From Candidatus Paracaedibacteraceae bacterium (GTDB lineage: Bacteria > Pseudomonadota > Alphaproteobacteria > Paracaedibacterales > CAIOTO01): DNA of 64,000 bases. The stretch covers positions 115,121-179,120 of the forward strand of contig JAUYTZ010000006.1 of the NCBI GenBank assembly GCA_030694965.1. Reading direction: 5' to 3'. Below the pieces are notes generated by a model, which made no database searches, had not been told where the DNA came from, and saw only the letters and a program-made list of their open reading frames with translations. A program made the position numbers and the translations under genes. Numbering within the stretch: position 1 is the first letter of the stretch; every line of letters starts with the position of its first letter. Shown here piece by piece: positions 1-9,600 of the stretch.

Positions 1-3000
1 GATTCGATAACAATTGCTAGGCCTATTGTTCCCACAGAATATGCAGATGGCCTAAAGCTTATTTACGTACAAGAGCTTTTCACAAAGAAAATTTCTTATG
101 AAGCAGGTCTTGCAAAACCATTAAAACAACGTTTAGTGTCGCTCAATCGCGGCATATTTATTGCAAAAGTTGCTACTGGGTCGTTTATTGTGGTTGGTAG
201 TTTTGGTTTATTTAACGCATACGACACCTTCTCAACAAGCCGTAATAACATCACACCAGTGCTTGCAAACATGAATTTTGTACTTCACGAAATTCGTATT
301 GATAAAAAAAACCCGCTCAATGCACGCTTTAAATCCGCAGACCAATTTAACCTTTATACTCATCAAATCATCGATATGATGATTCAATTACAAAGAACTG
401 ATTTATTTTCCATTTTCGTACCTGCTTCATGGTTTAGCCATCTTAACAGAGACCTACACAAATCCCTACAAGTCGCATTTAAAGAAATTATTATTCGCTC
501 AATTGCAAATGGTTTAGCTGTTCGCGCACAAGAACTTCTTTACCTAAGGCCAAAAACAATAGATGTCACGCAAAATATAACGCAGTTATTGCTTCCTCTT
601 AGAAGTCCAGAATTCTTATTATTGCAACGTTTTATAAATGGTTTATCTGATCTTGATCATTACGTTACAATGTTTAATTCCTTAAAAAAAACAGGTGAAC
701 CAACTCATCTAAAAGCATTAATTGCTTATACTTTCAATTGCGAATTACCAGATAGTTTTTGGGATCAATATAAGATTTTCAGAAAATTGTTAAGCAAAAC
801 GAAGCTTAGCGAATTAAACCTTCAAATGTATCAAAGTGTAGCACGTGAAACGTTAGACGTCCTTTTTCAAAACTTTACAAATGCTATTTTTTCCAGTCAA
901 ATTCAAAACAGTTTGCCTTCGCGTTTAACTACTTTCTTAAATAGCTTAAACCAGCAAACAACGCATACATTGCCTGATTTGAAAAATTTACGTGATGTTA
1001 GCTTGCAACTCGCACAAATACGCCCACTGCTTGGCGAAGTCGGCAAAACGTGGATGGATCAACCTGTGTTTGCGCCTGGTAAAGATTTAGAGACTCTTTT
1101 TGATCGCGTTGACGCATCGCGCTTATTTGGCAAAAACGTCACCCAATACCTAGTCGATAAAGCAGCCATTGGTTTTAATGAGCTCAAGATGCACCTACTT
1201 GCCATTAATAAAATTGTTCTTGCTCCACAAACATCAGCTCCAGTGGCGCCGCTTGTTGAAGCAATGGCTAATACTAATAATTATCCATCAAAAGGCCTCT
1301 TTGAAATCGAACGCAGCTTGTCTGCATTGTTTTCTGAAAGTTACATGGCAGCGCCCACTCATTTTTCATTCACAACGACAACACCCCATGGGAAAATGAT
1401 TTATTGGGATCCAAAATTAATTGACATCGCTTATGATATGAGTAAAGGATTCGAAAATTTTTCTTCGAAAAATATTTCAACCTTTCCAATCATACTTCAA
1501 GAAAATATAAAACTCATTGCACGTCAAAGTTTGCAAAGTAATATTATTAGTCTATTAAGCCAAGCCCAAAGTTTTGTAGATTTACCAGTAACTTACACGC
1601 TAAATAGCGCAGAAGAAGTATTGCGTGCAAAAATTGAAGATTTTAAAGCTGTATCTCCAAAATTTATCAAACTACTCTCTATCGTAAATAAAGAATCCGT
1701 TGGCATTGCATTTCTTGACCTGCGCGCTTTACTCGTTGAAAATTCGTTTTGGTTACTCGATAACGTTAAAAAAATGATGACAGCGTTTAATCCTTACGCG
1801 ATAAGAGACTTTTCGTTCTCATGGTGGAACGGCAATGCGGGTGCTGCGCTTCAAGGATTCTCTGTACGCGACAATGCAGACTTAGAAGCATATATGACAT
1901 TACAAAACCAATTGATTCAAAAAATTTCATTAGAATTTGCCAAACCTATTGTTACCTTCTTACAGTCTCCTGTTTTTGTAGATGGTTCAGGCAACCATGC
2001 ACTTCTTCGTAAATGGTCACGTATTGTGACCCAAACTGAAAATTATGCCAACCGAATTGCCGGGAATTCCGTTCAAACATTACATGATTTTGTAACAAAA
2101 GATCTTGCCACAATGGATGCAAAAATGGTCATCACCTCTATCAATCCAGCCGAAATAAATAACGATTCAGGTGACTTCTTTATCGAAACACTAACTGCCC
2201 TTAAAAAGGGCTTTAGATCACGTGCTGAAATATTACAACGCCAACATGCAATTGCTGCGTACTCAAAATTAGCCCTTTACTTCAATCAAAATCTAAAAGG
2301 TAAATTTCCATTCGTTACATCAAACTTAAGCCTTGTTACAGAAGAAGCTGACCCTGAAAATATTCGTGAATTTTATCGCCTTTACCAAGATGCGGGCGGC
2401 AATACTGAGAACACTCTTGACCAGCTTTATCAGCTTGGTGACGTTATGAAGAACTGTGTTCAATTCTTTAAGGCAATGGATTACTTAAAGCAATTTTTTG
2501 CAAGTTATCTTGACCCGAATGGTGGTATGCCTATTCCAGCTTTTGATTTCACAGTTGATTTCAGAGCAAATCGTACTAACGAACAAGGCGCAGACCTCGT
2601 CGTCGACTGGGTATTTAAACCAGATGATGTGACATCTATTGATAAAAATGATAAAGTAAAAAATGGCAGATGGACCTACGGCAATGAAGTTAAATTTAGT
2701 TTCCGCTGGCCAGATGGTGCAAAAATTCCATCATACCCTGTGCGTGATCCAAAACAACCGAACTTATCGATTAGTGATCGCACAGCAACTTTTGCGTTTA
2801 AAGGTAAATGGTCACTACTATGGGCACTGCGAATGCAAGAAGATATAAACGCCTACGCTAAATTAACATCTAAACCAAACCCAACATTAATGAAATTCAC
2901 AATTCCGACCGGGCCAACAACAAGCTCAGTTCTGTTTAATACTATTGCATTGACTGTTCCATCAACATCTGCTCACACAAAAGGCAAAGATATGAAGTTA

Positions 3001-3243
3001 CCAAACTTCCCTGCCTTTGCGCCTGAATTACCGCCCGCAAATGAACTGCATGCAGATCGTGCGGTGTTAACTGAGCAAGGTATTGGCGGTATAAAAACTA
3101 CAACTGGTGAAAAAAATACGCTAAAAAATACTTCACCTATCAGTATGTCTGGACAAGCAAAAACAAATAATCAAGCAAAGTCCCCTTTAGAAGCGCCAGT
3201 TATATCAAACAGGGCACAGCAAAACACAATAAAACGACCTTGA
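1..3243 (+). CDS. tssM: Type VI secretion membrane protein TssM/IcmF, C-terminal part (5' end outside window)
   Basis: The frame is open from base 1, so the gene starts upstream and the GTG at 136 is not its start; 1080 codons are present. The first residues include 'LFTKKISYEAGLA', which matches the conserved stretch just before the last transmembrane helix of TssM (typical form 'LFexVIFPEAGLA'). That helix follows at window residues about 51-71. The rest is the long periplasmic region, with the TssM C-terminal beta domain near residues 840-990 and a Lys/Asn/Gln-rich tail of about 70 residues that looks disordered. TssM is the inner-membrane anchor of the type VI secretion baseplate and binds TssL and TssJ. 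A T6SS cluster probably lies to the left. The stop is followed by no T6SS gene; the next gene is an opposite-strand tRNA. Confidence 0.88.
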   Translation, partial: DSITIARPIVPTEYADGLKLIYVQELFTKKISYEAGLAKPLKQRLVSLNRGIFIAKVATGSFIVVGSFGLFNAYDTFSTSRNNITPVLANMNFVLHEIRIDKKNPLNARFKSADQFNLYTHQIIDMMIQLQRTDLFSIFVPASWFSHLNRDLHKSLQVAFKEIIIRSIANGLAVRAQELLYLRPKTIDVTQNITQLLLPLRSPEFLLLQRFINGLSDLDHYVTMFNSLKKTGEPTHLKALIAYTFNCELPDSFWDQYKIFRKLLSKTKLSELNLQMYQSVARETLDVLFQNFTNAIFSSQIQNSLPSRLTTFLNSLNQQTTHTLPDLKNLRDVSLQLAQIRPLLGEVGKTWMDQPVFAPGKDLETLFDRVDASRLFGKNVTQYLVDKAAIGFNELKMHLLAINKIVLAPQTSAPVAPLVEAMANTNNYPSKGLFEIERSLSALFSESYMAAPTHFSFTTTTPHGKMIYWDPKLIDIAYDMSKGFENFSSKNISTFPIILQENIKLIARQSLQSNIISLLSQAQSFVDLPVTYTLNSAEEVLRAKIEDFKAVSPKFIKLLSIVNKESVGIAFLDLRALLVENSFWLLDNVKKMMTAFNPYAIRDFSFSWWNGNAGAALQGFSVRDNADLEAYMTLQNQLIQKISLEFAKPIVTFLQSPVFVDGSGNHALLRKWSRIVTQTENYANRIAGNSVQTLHDFVTKDLATMDAKMVITSINPAEINNDSGDFFIETLTALKKGFRSRAEILQRQHAIAAYSKLALYFNQNLKGKFPFVTSNLSLVTEEADPENIREFYRLYQDAGGNTENTLDQLYQLGDVMKNCVQFFKAMDYLKQFFASYLDPNGGMPIPAFDFTVDFRANRTNEQGADLVVDWVFKPDDVTSIDKNDKVKNGRWTYGNEVKFSFRWPDGAKIPSYPVRDPKQPNLSISDRTATFAFKGKWSLLWALRMQEDINAYAKLTSKPNPTLMKFTIPTGPTTSSVLFNTIALTVPSTSAHTKGKDMKLPNFPAFAPELPPANELHADRAVLTEQGIGGIKTTTGEKNTLKNTSPISMSGQAKTNNQAKSPLEAPVISNRAQQNTIKRP

Positions 3244-3290
3244 AGGAGCTACAGTCTTCGTAAATAAACATCTAATGAAAAGATGAACTG

Positions 3291-3367
3291 TGGCGCACCC
3301 GAGACGACTCGAACGTCCGACCTTTGCCTTCGGAGGGCAACGCTCTATCCAACTGAGCTACGGGTGC
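3291..3367 (-). tRNA. tRNA-Arg (anticodon CCG)
   Basis: The reverse strand folds as a full 77-base cloverleaf. The acceptor arms GCACCCG and CGGGTGC pair fully, the D stem is GCTC/GAGC, the anticodon loop is CTCCGAA giving anticodon CCG, and the T loop is TTCGAGT. The CCA end is encoded (TGG at 3291-3293). It reads the Arg codon CGG. Confidence 0.95.
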
Positions 3368-3456
3368 ATATATCCGTTATAGCGCAATAACACAACATTT
3401 GAAAGAAGATTGAAGTCAATATTTTAGTGCGTAGGCAAGATAGCGGACCAAAAAAA

Positions 3457-4581
3457 CTAACGACTAATTGAAATCAATAATTCAGACAAAATGCCCTCAC
3501 GAACACCCCGATCTGCAACACGCAAATAGGATGTTGGAATCGCGTCACAAATGCCTTCTAAAATTGCAGAACCAACAACGACAAGGTCAGAGCGCCCGCC
3601 GCCAATGCATGCATAGTTCGCGCGCACATCTGGGTCCATGTCAAGCAAAAATTTGCTGATTTCATGCACGTCAGTCAGTTTCAAAAACGCACCATCAACA
3701 CGCTTTCTTTCATAACGCGGCAGTCCCATTTTAAGTGCAGCTAACGTCGTTACAGTCCCAGATGAACCAACCATTTGAATTTTTTCTGCCTTAATTAATG
3801 TACGAATATCATGCTGTTTAACAAAACGCGTAATCTCATCACGTACTTGCGTTCGAATGTCATTATGAATTTCTGGCGATGATGCAAACTGTGCATACAC
3901 TTCACTTAACGTCACAACGCCGTAAGGGATAGAAATTGAATCGATCACTTCAAATAAAATTGGATAGCCAGGACGTTGCCTGCCATCAGGATCAATTCGT
4001 AAGAAAATAATTTCTGTGCTACCACCGCCAATATCAAACACAATTCCATATGGAATGCGTGCATTTAAAATGCCGGCGCATCCTGTAAGTGCCAGACGTC
4101 CCTCTTCAGTCGCTGTTACGATGTCAATTTCAAGGCCAAGTTCGGCTTTTGCGCGTTCAACTAAAATGTGACCATTTGTTGCCCGCCGGCATGCTTCTGT
4201 TGCAACTGCACGCATACGTGAGACATGTCGCATATCAATTTTTTTCTTACAAATAGCAAGCGCTTCAAGTGACCTTTCAATCGCATCTTCAGACAATGTA
4301 TCATCTTTGTGCAAACCTTCACCAAGGCGAACGATTTTAGCAAAGGAATCAATAATTTTCCAACCCAATGGGTTCGGACGTGTTCGAAAGAATGTCTTTT
4401 TAAGAGAGGCTATATTAACAGAAGCCACAAGCAATCGGCATGAATTTGTTCCCAAATCAATTGCAGCAATAACGGGATGGTGTGCATCACAATGCCCCAT
4501 TTCAAAAGAATTCCATTCCTTTGAAATGTTTTCATCTTCAGTCAATGTCGTTACTCCCTCAATCTGTTGCGATGATACCAC
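3457..4581 (-). CDS. Ppx/GppA family exopolyphosphatase / guanosine pentaphosphate phosphatase
   Basis: A 374-residue member of the actin-like ASKHA phosphatase family that hydrolyses polyphosphate or pppGpp. The phosphate-1 motif 'AIDLGTNSCRLLVA' is near residue 41, the phosphate-2 motif 'VFDIGGGSTEI' near 180, and 'MVGSSGTVTTLAAL' near 270. At this length it has the two catalytic domains and lacks the C-terminal HD-like domain of long E. coli Ppx/GppA. The start is uncertain: the frame opens with GTG at 4581, but homology begins near residue 38 and an ATG lies at 4500. Neither has a clear Shine-Dalgarno site. It stands alone between two tRNA genes. Polyphosphate and pppGpp activities cannot be told apart from sequence. 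Confidence 0.85.
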   Translation of the reverse strand: MVSSQQIEGVTTLTEDENISKEWNSFEMGHCDAHHPVIAAIDLGTNSCRLLVASVNIASLKKTFFRTRPNPLGWKIIDSFAKIVRLGEGLHKDDTLSEDAIERSLEALAICKKKIDMRHVSRMRAVATEACRRATNGHILVERAKAELGLEIDIVTATEEGRLALTGCAGILNARIPYGIVFDIGGGSTEIIFLRIDPDGRQRPGYPILFEVIDSISIPYGVVTLSEVYAQFASSPEIHNDIRTQVRDEITRFVKQHDIRTLIKAEKIQMVGSSGTVTTLAALKMGLPRYERKRVDGAFLKLTDVHEISKFLLDMDPDVRANYACIGGGRSDLVVVGSAILEGICDAIPTSYLRVADRGVREGILSELLISISR

Positions 4582-4685
4582 AATCGGATTGATAAATCTC
4601 TTTTTTATAGCCTTGTCTTTTGCTATTTTAGGGTAAATAGCCGAAATATGATAGTCATATATATTTGCTCTATCAGTTTTCTTCT

Positions 4686-4759
4686 TGGGGGATAGTTTAG
4701 CGGTAGAACTCCCGACTCTGGATCGGGCAACTCTGGTTCGAATCCAGGTCTCCCAGCCA
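4686..4759 (+). tRNA. tRNA-Gln (anticodon CTG)
   Basis: A 74-base cloverleaf. The acceptor TGGGGGA pairs with TCTCCCA with one G-T pair, the anticodon stem is CCCGA/TCGGG around loop CTCTGGA (anticodon CTG), the T loop is TTCGAAT, and CCA is encoded at 4757-4759. It lies 26 bases before the next coding start on the same strand. Confidence 0.94.
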
Positions 4760-4785
4760 CTTTATTAAAACGAAAATTGATTTTT

Positions 4786-5835
4786 ATGACATCTTATTAC
4801 TTATTATTTTCAGCACTTATAGCATCTGTTATTTTCTGTTCTTTGATGGTTCGCCTCAATTTAAGTGCGTCCCCTACGGAACGATGCTCACACAACGCCC
4901 CAACTCCAACAGCAGGTGGCTTGGTTTTTGCCGGCCTATTTTTAGGCTATCTTGCCTTTTACACATCAACCAATATTATCCCATTTACGCCCACCGTTTG
5001 CTATTATTTTGTTGCAGCCTGCATATTGCTGATCGTTAGCTTTTACGATGATTGCAAGCCTCTTTCCTATCGTGTGCGTTTAATTACTCAACTCATCTGT
5101 GCGCTTTTAATTGTGACAGGTGGCGGGATCATTGAATCACCTGTCATTGACATTCATTCACAAAGTGTTCAATTTTTTTTAAAAGCTCTGACCATTTTTA
5201 CATTTTTAAGCCTTATTAATGCGACCAACTTCATTGATGGTCTAAATGGCCTGCTTAGTCTTTCAGTTCTTATAACGCTCATTTTTGCTGGCTTTTGGAT
5301 TAATTTTTATCCACCACTAACAATCTTACATTATACATTAATTGCGACAATCCTTGGTTTTTCCTTTTTCAACTTTCCAAAAGGTCGCATTTTTATGGGC
5401 GACACAGGCAGCACCTTTTTAGGGCTAACACTTGGGTTTCTTGCCTTAATGGCTCAGCCTCATTGCGCTGTTTTCACACAACCAGAAACAGCTCTGTTCA
5501 ACAAAGGGTTTGTTTTCACCCTTTTGCCAATGGCCTTCCTTTGGTTTGATGTAGTATCAACGCTCTGTAAACGCGCTGTCAGCGGAAAGCGTTTAACAGA
5601 AGCACATCGTGAACACATGATTCACATTCTTTTCGATAAAGGGTATAGCCATACATTTGTAACGCTTTTATATGCTGTATGTACAACATTCATGGGGTAT
5701 TTGACGTATCAATGCCACAAAGAACAGATTAGCTTCCTTGTCTTGCTTGGTATTTATGTAATTGCTCAAACAGTTCTCGTATTATTTGTGTCGCATGTTC
5801 CTCAGCGCGGCAAACTAAAACACACACCGTTATAA
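4786..5835 (+). CDS. WecA/MraY-like undecaprenyl-phosphate sugar-1-phosphate transferase
   Basis: A polytopic membrane enzyme of glycosyltransferase family 4 that would move a sugar-1-phosphate, often GlcNAc-1-P, from a UDP-sugar onto undecaprenyl phosphate to start O-antigen or capsule synthesis. Family motifs are in order: 'FYDDCKPLSYRVRL' near residue 87, 'NATNFIDGLNGL' near 146, 'GRIFMGDTGSTFLG' near 204, and 'EAHREHMIH', the cytoplasmic His motif typical of the WecA branch, near 278. About ten hydrophobic segments are visible. I chose the ATG at 4786 over an in-frame TTG at 4777. recO follows 10 bases after the stop. The WecA-type His motif argues against MraY of peptidoglycan synthesis, but the sugar cannot be assigned. 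Confidence 0.85.
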   Translation: MTSYYLLFSALIASVIFCSLMVRLNLSASPTERCSHNAPTPTAGGLVFAGLFLGYLAFYTSTNIIPFTPTVCYYFVAACILLIVSFYDDCKPLSYRVRLITQLICALLIVTGGGIIESPVIDIHSQSVQFFLKALTIFTFLSLINATNFIDGLNGLLSLSVLITLIFAGFWINFYPPLTILHYTLIATILGFSFFNFPKGRIFMGDTGSTFLGLTLGFLALMAQPHCAVFTQPETALFNKGFVFTLLPMAFLWFDVVSTLCKRAVSGKRLTEAHREHMIHILFDKGYSHTFVTLLYAVCTTFMGYLTYQCHKEQISFLVLLGIYVIAQTVLVLFVSHVPQRGKLKHTPL

Positions 5836-5845
5836 AATATTTCTT

Positions 5846-6583
5846 ATGAAATGGACAGATGAAGGCATTGTCATTGGAATAACAACCTTTGCAGAAGATC
5901 AAACACGGCTAACTCTATTAACCGCACAATCAGGTCGGCAATCTGGATTGTTTAAATTAAGCAAAAAGCAGCCCACACTACAATTAGGTGACCGTGTATC
6001 AGCAACTTGGAACGCGCGACTTTCAGAACACCTTGGACGCTTTCAAATCGAACGCCTTAGCAGCCCTGCCCCACGCATGTTTCAAGACCCATGGCGTTTA
6101 TGGCTTTTGCAAAACACATGCAGCTTGCTGGCTATCTTACCTGACCGGCACCCCTACCCCACATTATTTGAAGAAGCCTCACTTTTCTTTCATGCGCTGG
6201 TTTCAACTGACAATCAAATTTCTTTTGCATACATGACTTTGCTTGAAAAACGCATATTAGCTGACCTTGGGTTTGGTATCGATTTATCAGAGTGCTGCGT
6301 CACACACATACAAAGCGATCTAACATTTATTTCACCTAAAACAGGACGCGCCGTTTCTACAATAGCAGCGCAGCCCTATCTTGATAAATTACTGCCGCTG
6401 CCATCGTTTTGGTTAGATGAAGACTTAGCTTCTGAAACGCTCACATGGCATGACATTAGTGCAGCATTTACCGTTACAGGCTATTTTTGGCAAAAATGGC
6501 TTTTCAATGATAAACAAACATTTCCATCTGTTCGAACATCAATTATTGAATATTGTAAAAAACTGCACCGCCAACCAATGTAA
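5846..6583 (+). CDS. recO: DNA repair protein RecO
   Basis: A 245-residue protein, the usual RecO length. The N-terminal OB fold is clear ('EGIVIGITTFAED', 'GLFKLSKKQPTLQLGD'), and the helical middle and C-terminal region include 'LLEKRILADLGFGIDLSECC'. RecO helps load RecA onto SSB-coated single-stranded DNA in the RecFOR pathway. Only part of the zinc-finger Cys pattern is kept: the Cys pair after 'LSE' is present but the second pair is missing, as in many alphaproteobacteria. It sits 10 bases behind the WecA-like gene, probably in one transcript, and is closed by a strong hairpin terminator. Confidence 0.9.
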   Translation: MKWTDEGIVIGITTFAEDQTRLTLLTAQSGRQSGLFKLSKKQPTLQLGDRVSATWNARLSEHLGRFQIERLSSPAPRMFQDPWRLWLLQNTCSLLAILPDRHPYPTLFEEASLFFHALVSTDNQISFAYMTLLEKRILADLGFGIDLSECCVTHIQSDLTFISPKTGRAVSTIAAQPYLDKLLPLPSFWLDEDLASETLTWHDISAAFTVTGYFWQKWLFNDKQTFPSVRTSIIEYCKKLHRQPM

Positions 6584-6615
6584 AAAGCACCTCATTTCTG
6601 GGGTGCTTTTTTTAA
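6582..6615. terminator. Bidirectional rho-independent terminator between recO and the giant Cys-rich gene
   Basis: An A-run, then AGCACC, a 9-base loop, GGTGCT and a T-run. A and T tracts flank both sides, so it can end transcripts from both convergent genes. Confidence 0.85.
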
Positions 6616-6643
6616 ATACAGATTCTAGTTGAATGTTGCGCCT

Positions 6644-9600
6644 TTATGCACCACAAGAATTCGTAGCTGGATTATACTGACTGGTTCCGTTGCAAATGCA
6701 ATTACTTGAGAGTGAACCAATACCAACCTTTGAATTCGCTGGGCATGCTGCAACACATGTGGTTCCTATTATAAATGGTGTTGCACCTTGACAGCTTGCC
6801 ATGCATTTTGTGCCTACTCCAGAATTAAATGGTGAAGCAAGTGGACATGTCGCCATGCATGTTGTTCCATTTAAGTAAGGCATATCCGTTGGACATGATG
6901 CTGTACACGTTGAGCCAAGTCCTGAGTTATACTGAGCCGTTGCTGGGCACACAGCTGTACACGTTTTCAAGACGGCATCAAAGTAAGGTGTCGCACCCGA
7001 GCATTCTGCTGTACATGTGCTTCCATTTATAAATGGTGCAGCTGTCGGACATTGTGCAGTGCAGGTATTGCCGTAGACATATGGCGCTGTTGATGGACAG
7101 TTTGTCACACATGTCTGGCTTGATGGGTTCAAATATGGAGCAAGCAAACTTGAACATGATGCTGCACAAACCCCGTTACTACCAACCACCTGATTCCCTG
7201 GGCAAGCTGCCACACACGTATGACCATTTAAGTAAGGCGCTGTTGTTGGGCAATTTGCCACACATGATGAACCATTAATGTTCGGTGCATTCTCTGGACA
7301 CGATGCTACACACGATGTGCCGCTTAAGTACGTTCCTGTTGGACAACCAGCCACACACACACCATCTACCGCATTCGATGCAGAGCTTGGACAGGATGAA
7401 ACACATGTTTTACCATTTAAGAATGTCGATGTAGGGCAAGCTGCCACACACGTTGTTCCATTTGTGTAGGGTGCACTTGTTGGGCAGGTTGATACACATA
7501 CGCCATCGTTAACTAACATCCCTACCGGGCATGTCGCCACACAGGTTGAACCATTCAAGTAAGGCGTCGAACCTGAGCATGTTGACACACACGTATTGCT
7601 ATCTTTATCAAGCATAGTCTTCAAAGGGCACGTTGTCACACACGTTTTACCACTAATATAAGGTGCTGATGCAGGGCAGCCTGTTACGCATTGTGACGCG
7701 CTAATTAATGGTGAAGTTGTAGGACATAGTAACACACATGTTTTGTTATTCAAGTAAGGCGTTGTTGACGGACAACCGGCTACGCACACATTATTACTAA
7801 CAAAAGGTGTGGCTGCAGGACAGTTTGTCACACATGTCTTGCTTGCGCTATCAAGATATGTCCCTGCTGGGCATGTTGCGGTACATGCTTTTCCATTCAA
7901 ATACTGCGCTGATGAAGGACATGTTGCCATACATGTGTTTCCGGATGTGTAAGGCAAGTTTGTTGGACACGTTGCCACGCACATCTTACTTGCAGTATCA
8001 ATAAATGTCCCTGTTGGGCATGTTGCTGTGCATGTATTATCAGTACTTATAAGAGAAGCAGATGACGGGCAATTAATCACGCATGATTTTGCTATAGGAT
8101 CCATATGCGTACCTATTGGGCAGCTTGTAACACATGTTTTTGACGCTGAGTCAAGATACATTGACGATGGGCACGTTGTTACACACGCCTTACCATCTGC
8201 ATAGGGAGCTGAAGAAGGACATGTTGCCGTACACATATTATTGTTTATAAAGGATGCAGTACTTGGGCATGCTGCCACACACGTTGTACCACTTAAGTAG
8301 GGTGCACTTAATGGGCATGTTGCTACACATGCTTTATGCACGCTATCTAAGTACATGCCTGCAGGACATGTTGCAACACAAGTCTTTCCATTTGAATAAG
8401 GCGCAGAATCGGGGCATGATCCCACACATACCTTATTATTTATATAAGGTGCTGTCGTTGGGCATTCTGCTGTGCATACATTTCCATTTACATATAGTGC
8501 AGATGATGGACATGTTTCAACACAACTATTTGTCGCACTATCAAAGAATGTAGAGGCAGGACAAGATGACACACACGTCTTGTTATTCGAAATAGACGCT
8601 GTAATTGGACATGATGCCGAACACACTTTATTGTTTACGAATGGAAGTGTAGTTGGACATGAAGCCACACACATTGATCCGTTTAGGTAAGGCTCTGTTA
8701 CAGGGCAGCTACTTACACACGTGTTTGATACTGGATCTGTTTTGAGAGGCGCAGGACAAGATGACACACACGTATTACCATTCAAAATAGGCAATGTAGC
8801 AGGACAAGCAACCACACAGCTATTGCCATTCAAATTAGGGGCTGTAGTAGGGCATGTGCTTACGCATTTATTACCATCCATATAAGGAGCCGTTGCAGGA
8901 CATGCGTTCACACAACTATTACCATTGATATAAGGTAATTTTGAAGAACATGCAGCCACACAGCTATTACTACTACTATCAAAATAAGTCGACGCTGGGC
9001 AAGAAGTCACACATGTCATGTTATTCGAAATAGGTGCCGCAGCTGGGCAAGACGGTACACATGACTTTGTTACCGTGTCAATATAAGACGCTGATGGACA
9101 TGTTGCCACACATGTTTTAGATAAAACATCAAGATACGTTGATGCAGAACACTTTGACACACAGGTCTTTGAAGTCACATCAAGATAGGTTCCAGTTGGA
9201 CACATTGATACACACGTTTTTGTTAATGTATTCAAATTGGGTGTACTGCCAGAACATGTTGCTGTACATGACGTGCCAGGACCTGAGTTATAAATCGCTG
9301 TTGTAGGACATGTTGCACCACATGTACCTGCAGCTGCATCAAGATATGTTGCTAATGGACATTTTGACACACAGGTTTTATTTCCTGAATCAAGGTATAA
9401 AGGTGATGGGCATTTGGATACACACGTCGTTCCATTTAAGTATGGTGATTCTGTGGGGCACTTTGCCACACAAGAGGTCCCATTCGTATATGGAGAAGTT
9501 TCTGAGCAGCTACTCAAGCACACATTTTTTGATTTATCTAAAAGCATACCTGTGGGACAAGAAGCCACGCATGTTTTACCATTTGCATATGGAACAGCTG

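Noticed and set aside
136..3243. GTG at 136 as the tssM start
   Set aside because: The frame is open to base 1 and the upstream codons match conserved TssM sequence, so the gene begins outside the window.
4307..4636. 109-codon plus-strand ORF opposite the ppx/gppA gene
   Set aside because: Antisense shadow of a conserved gene with intact motifs.
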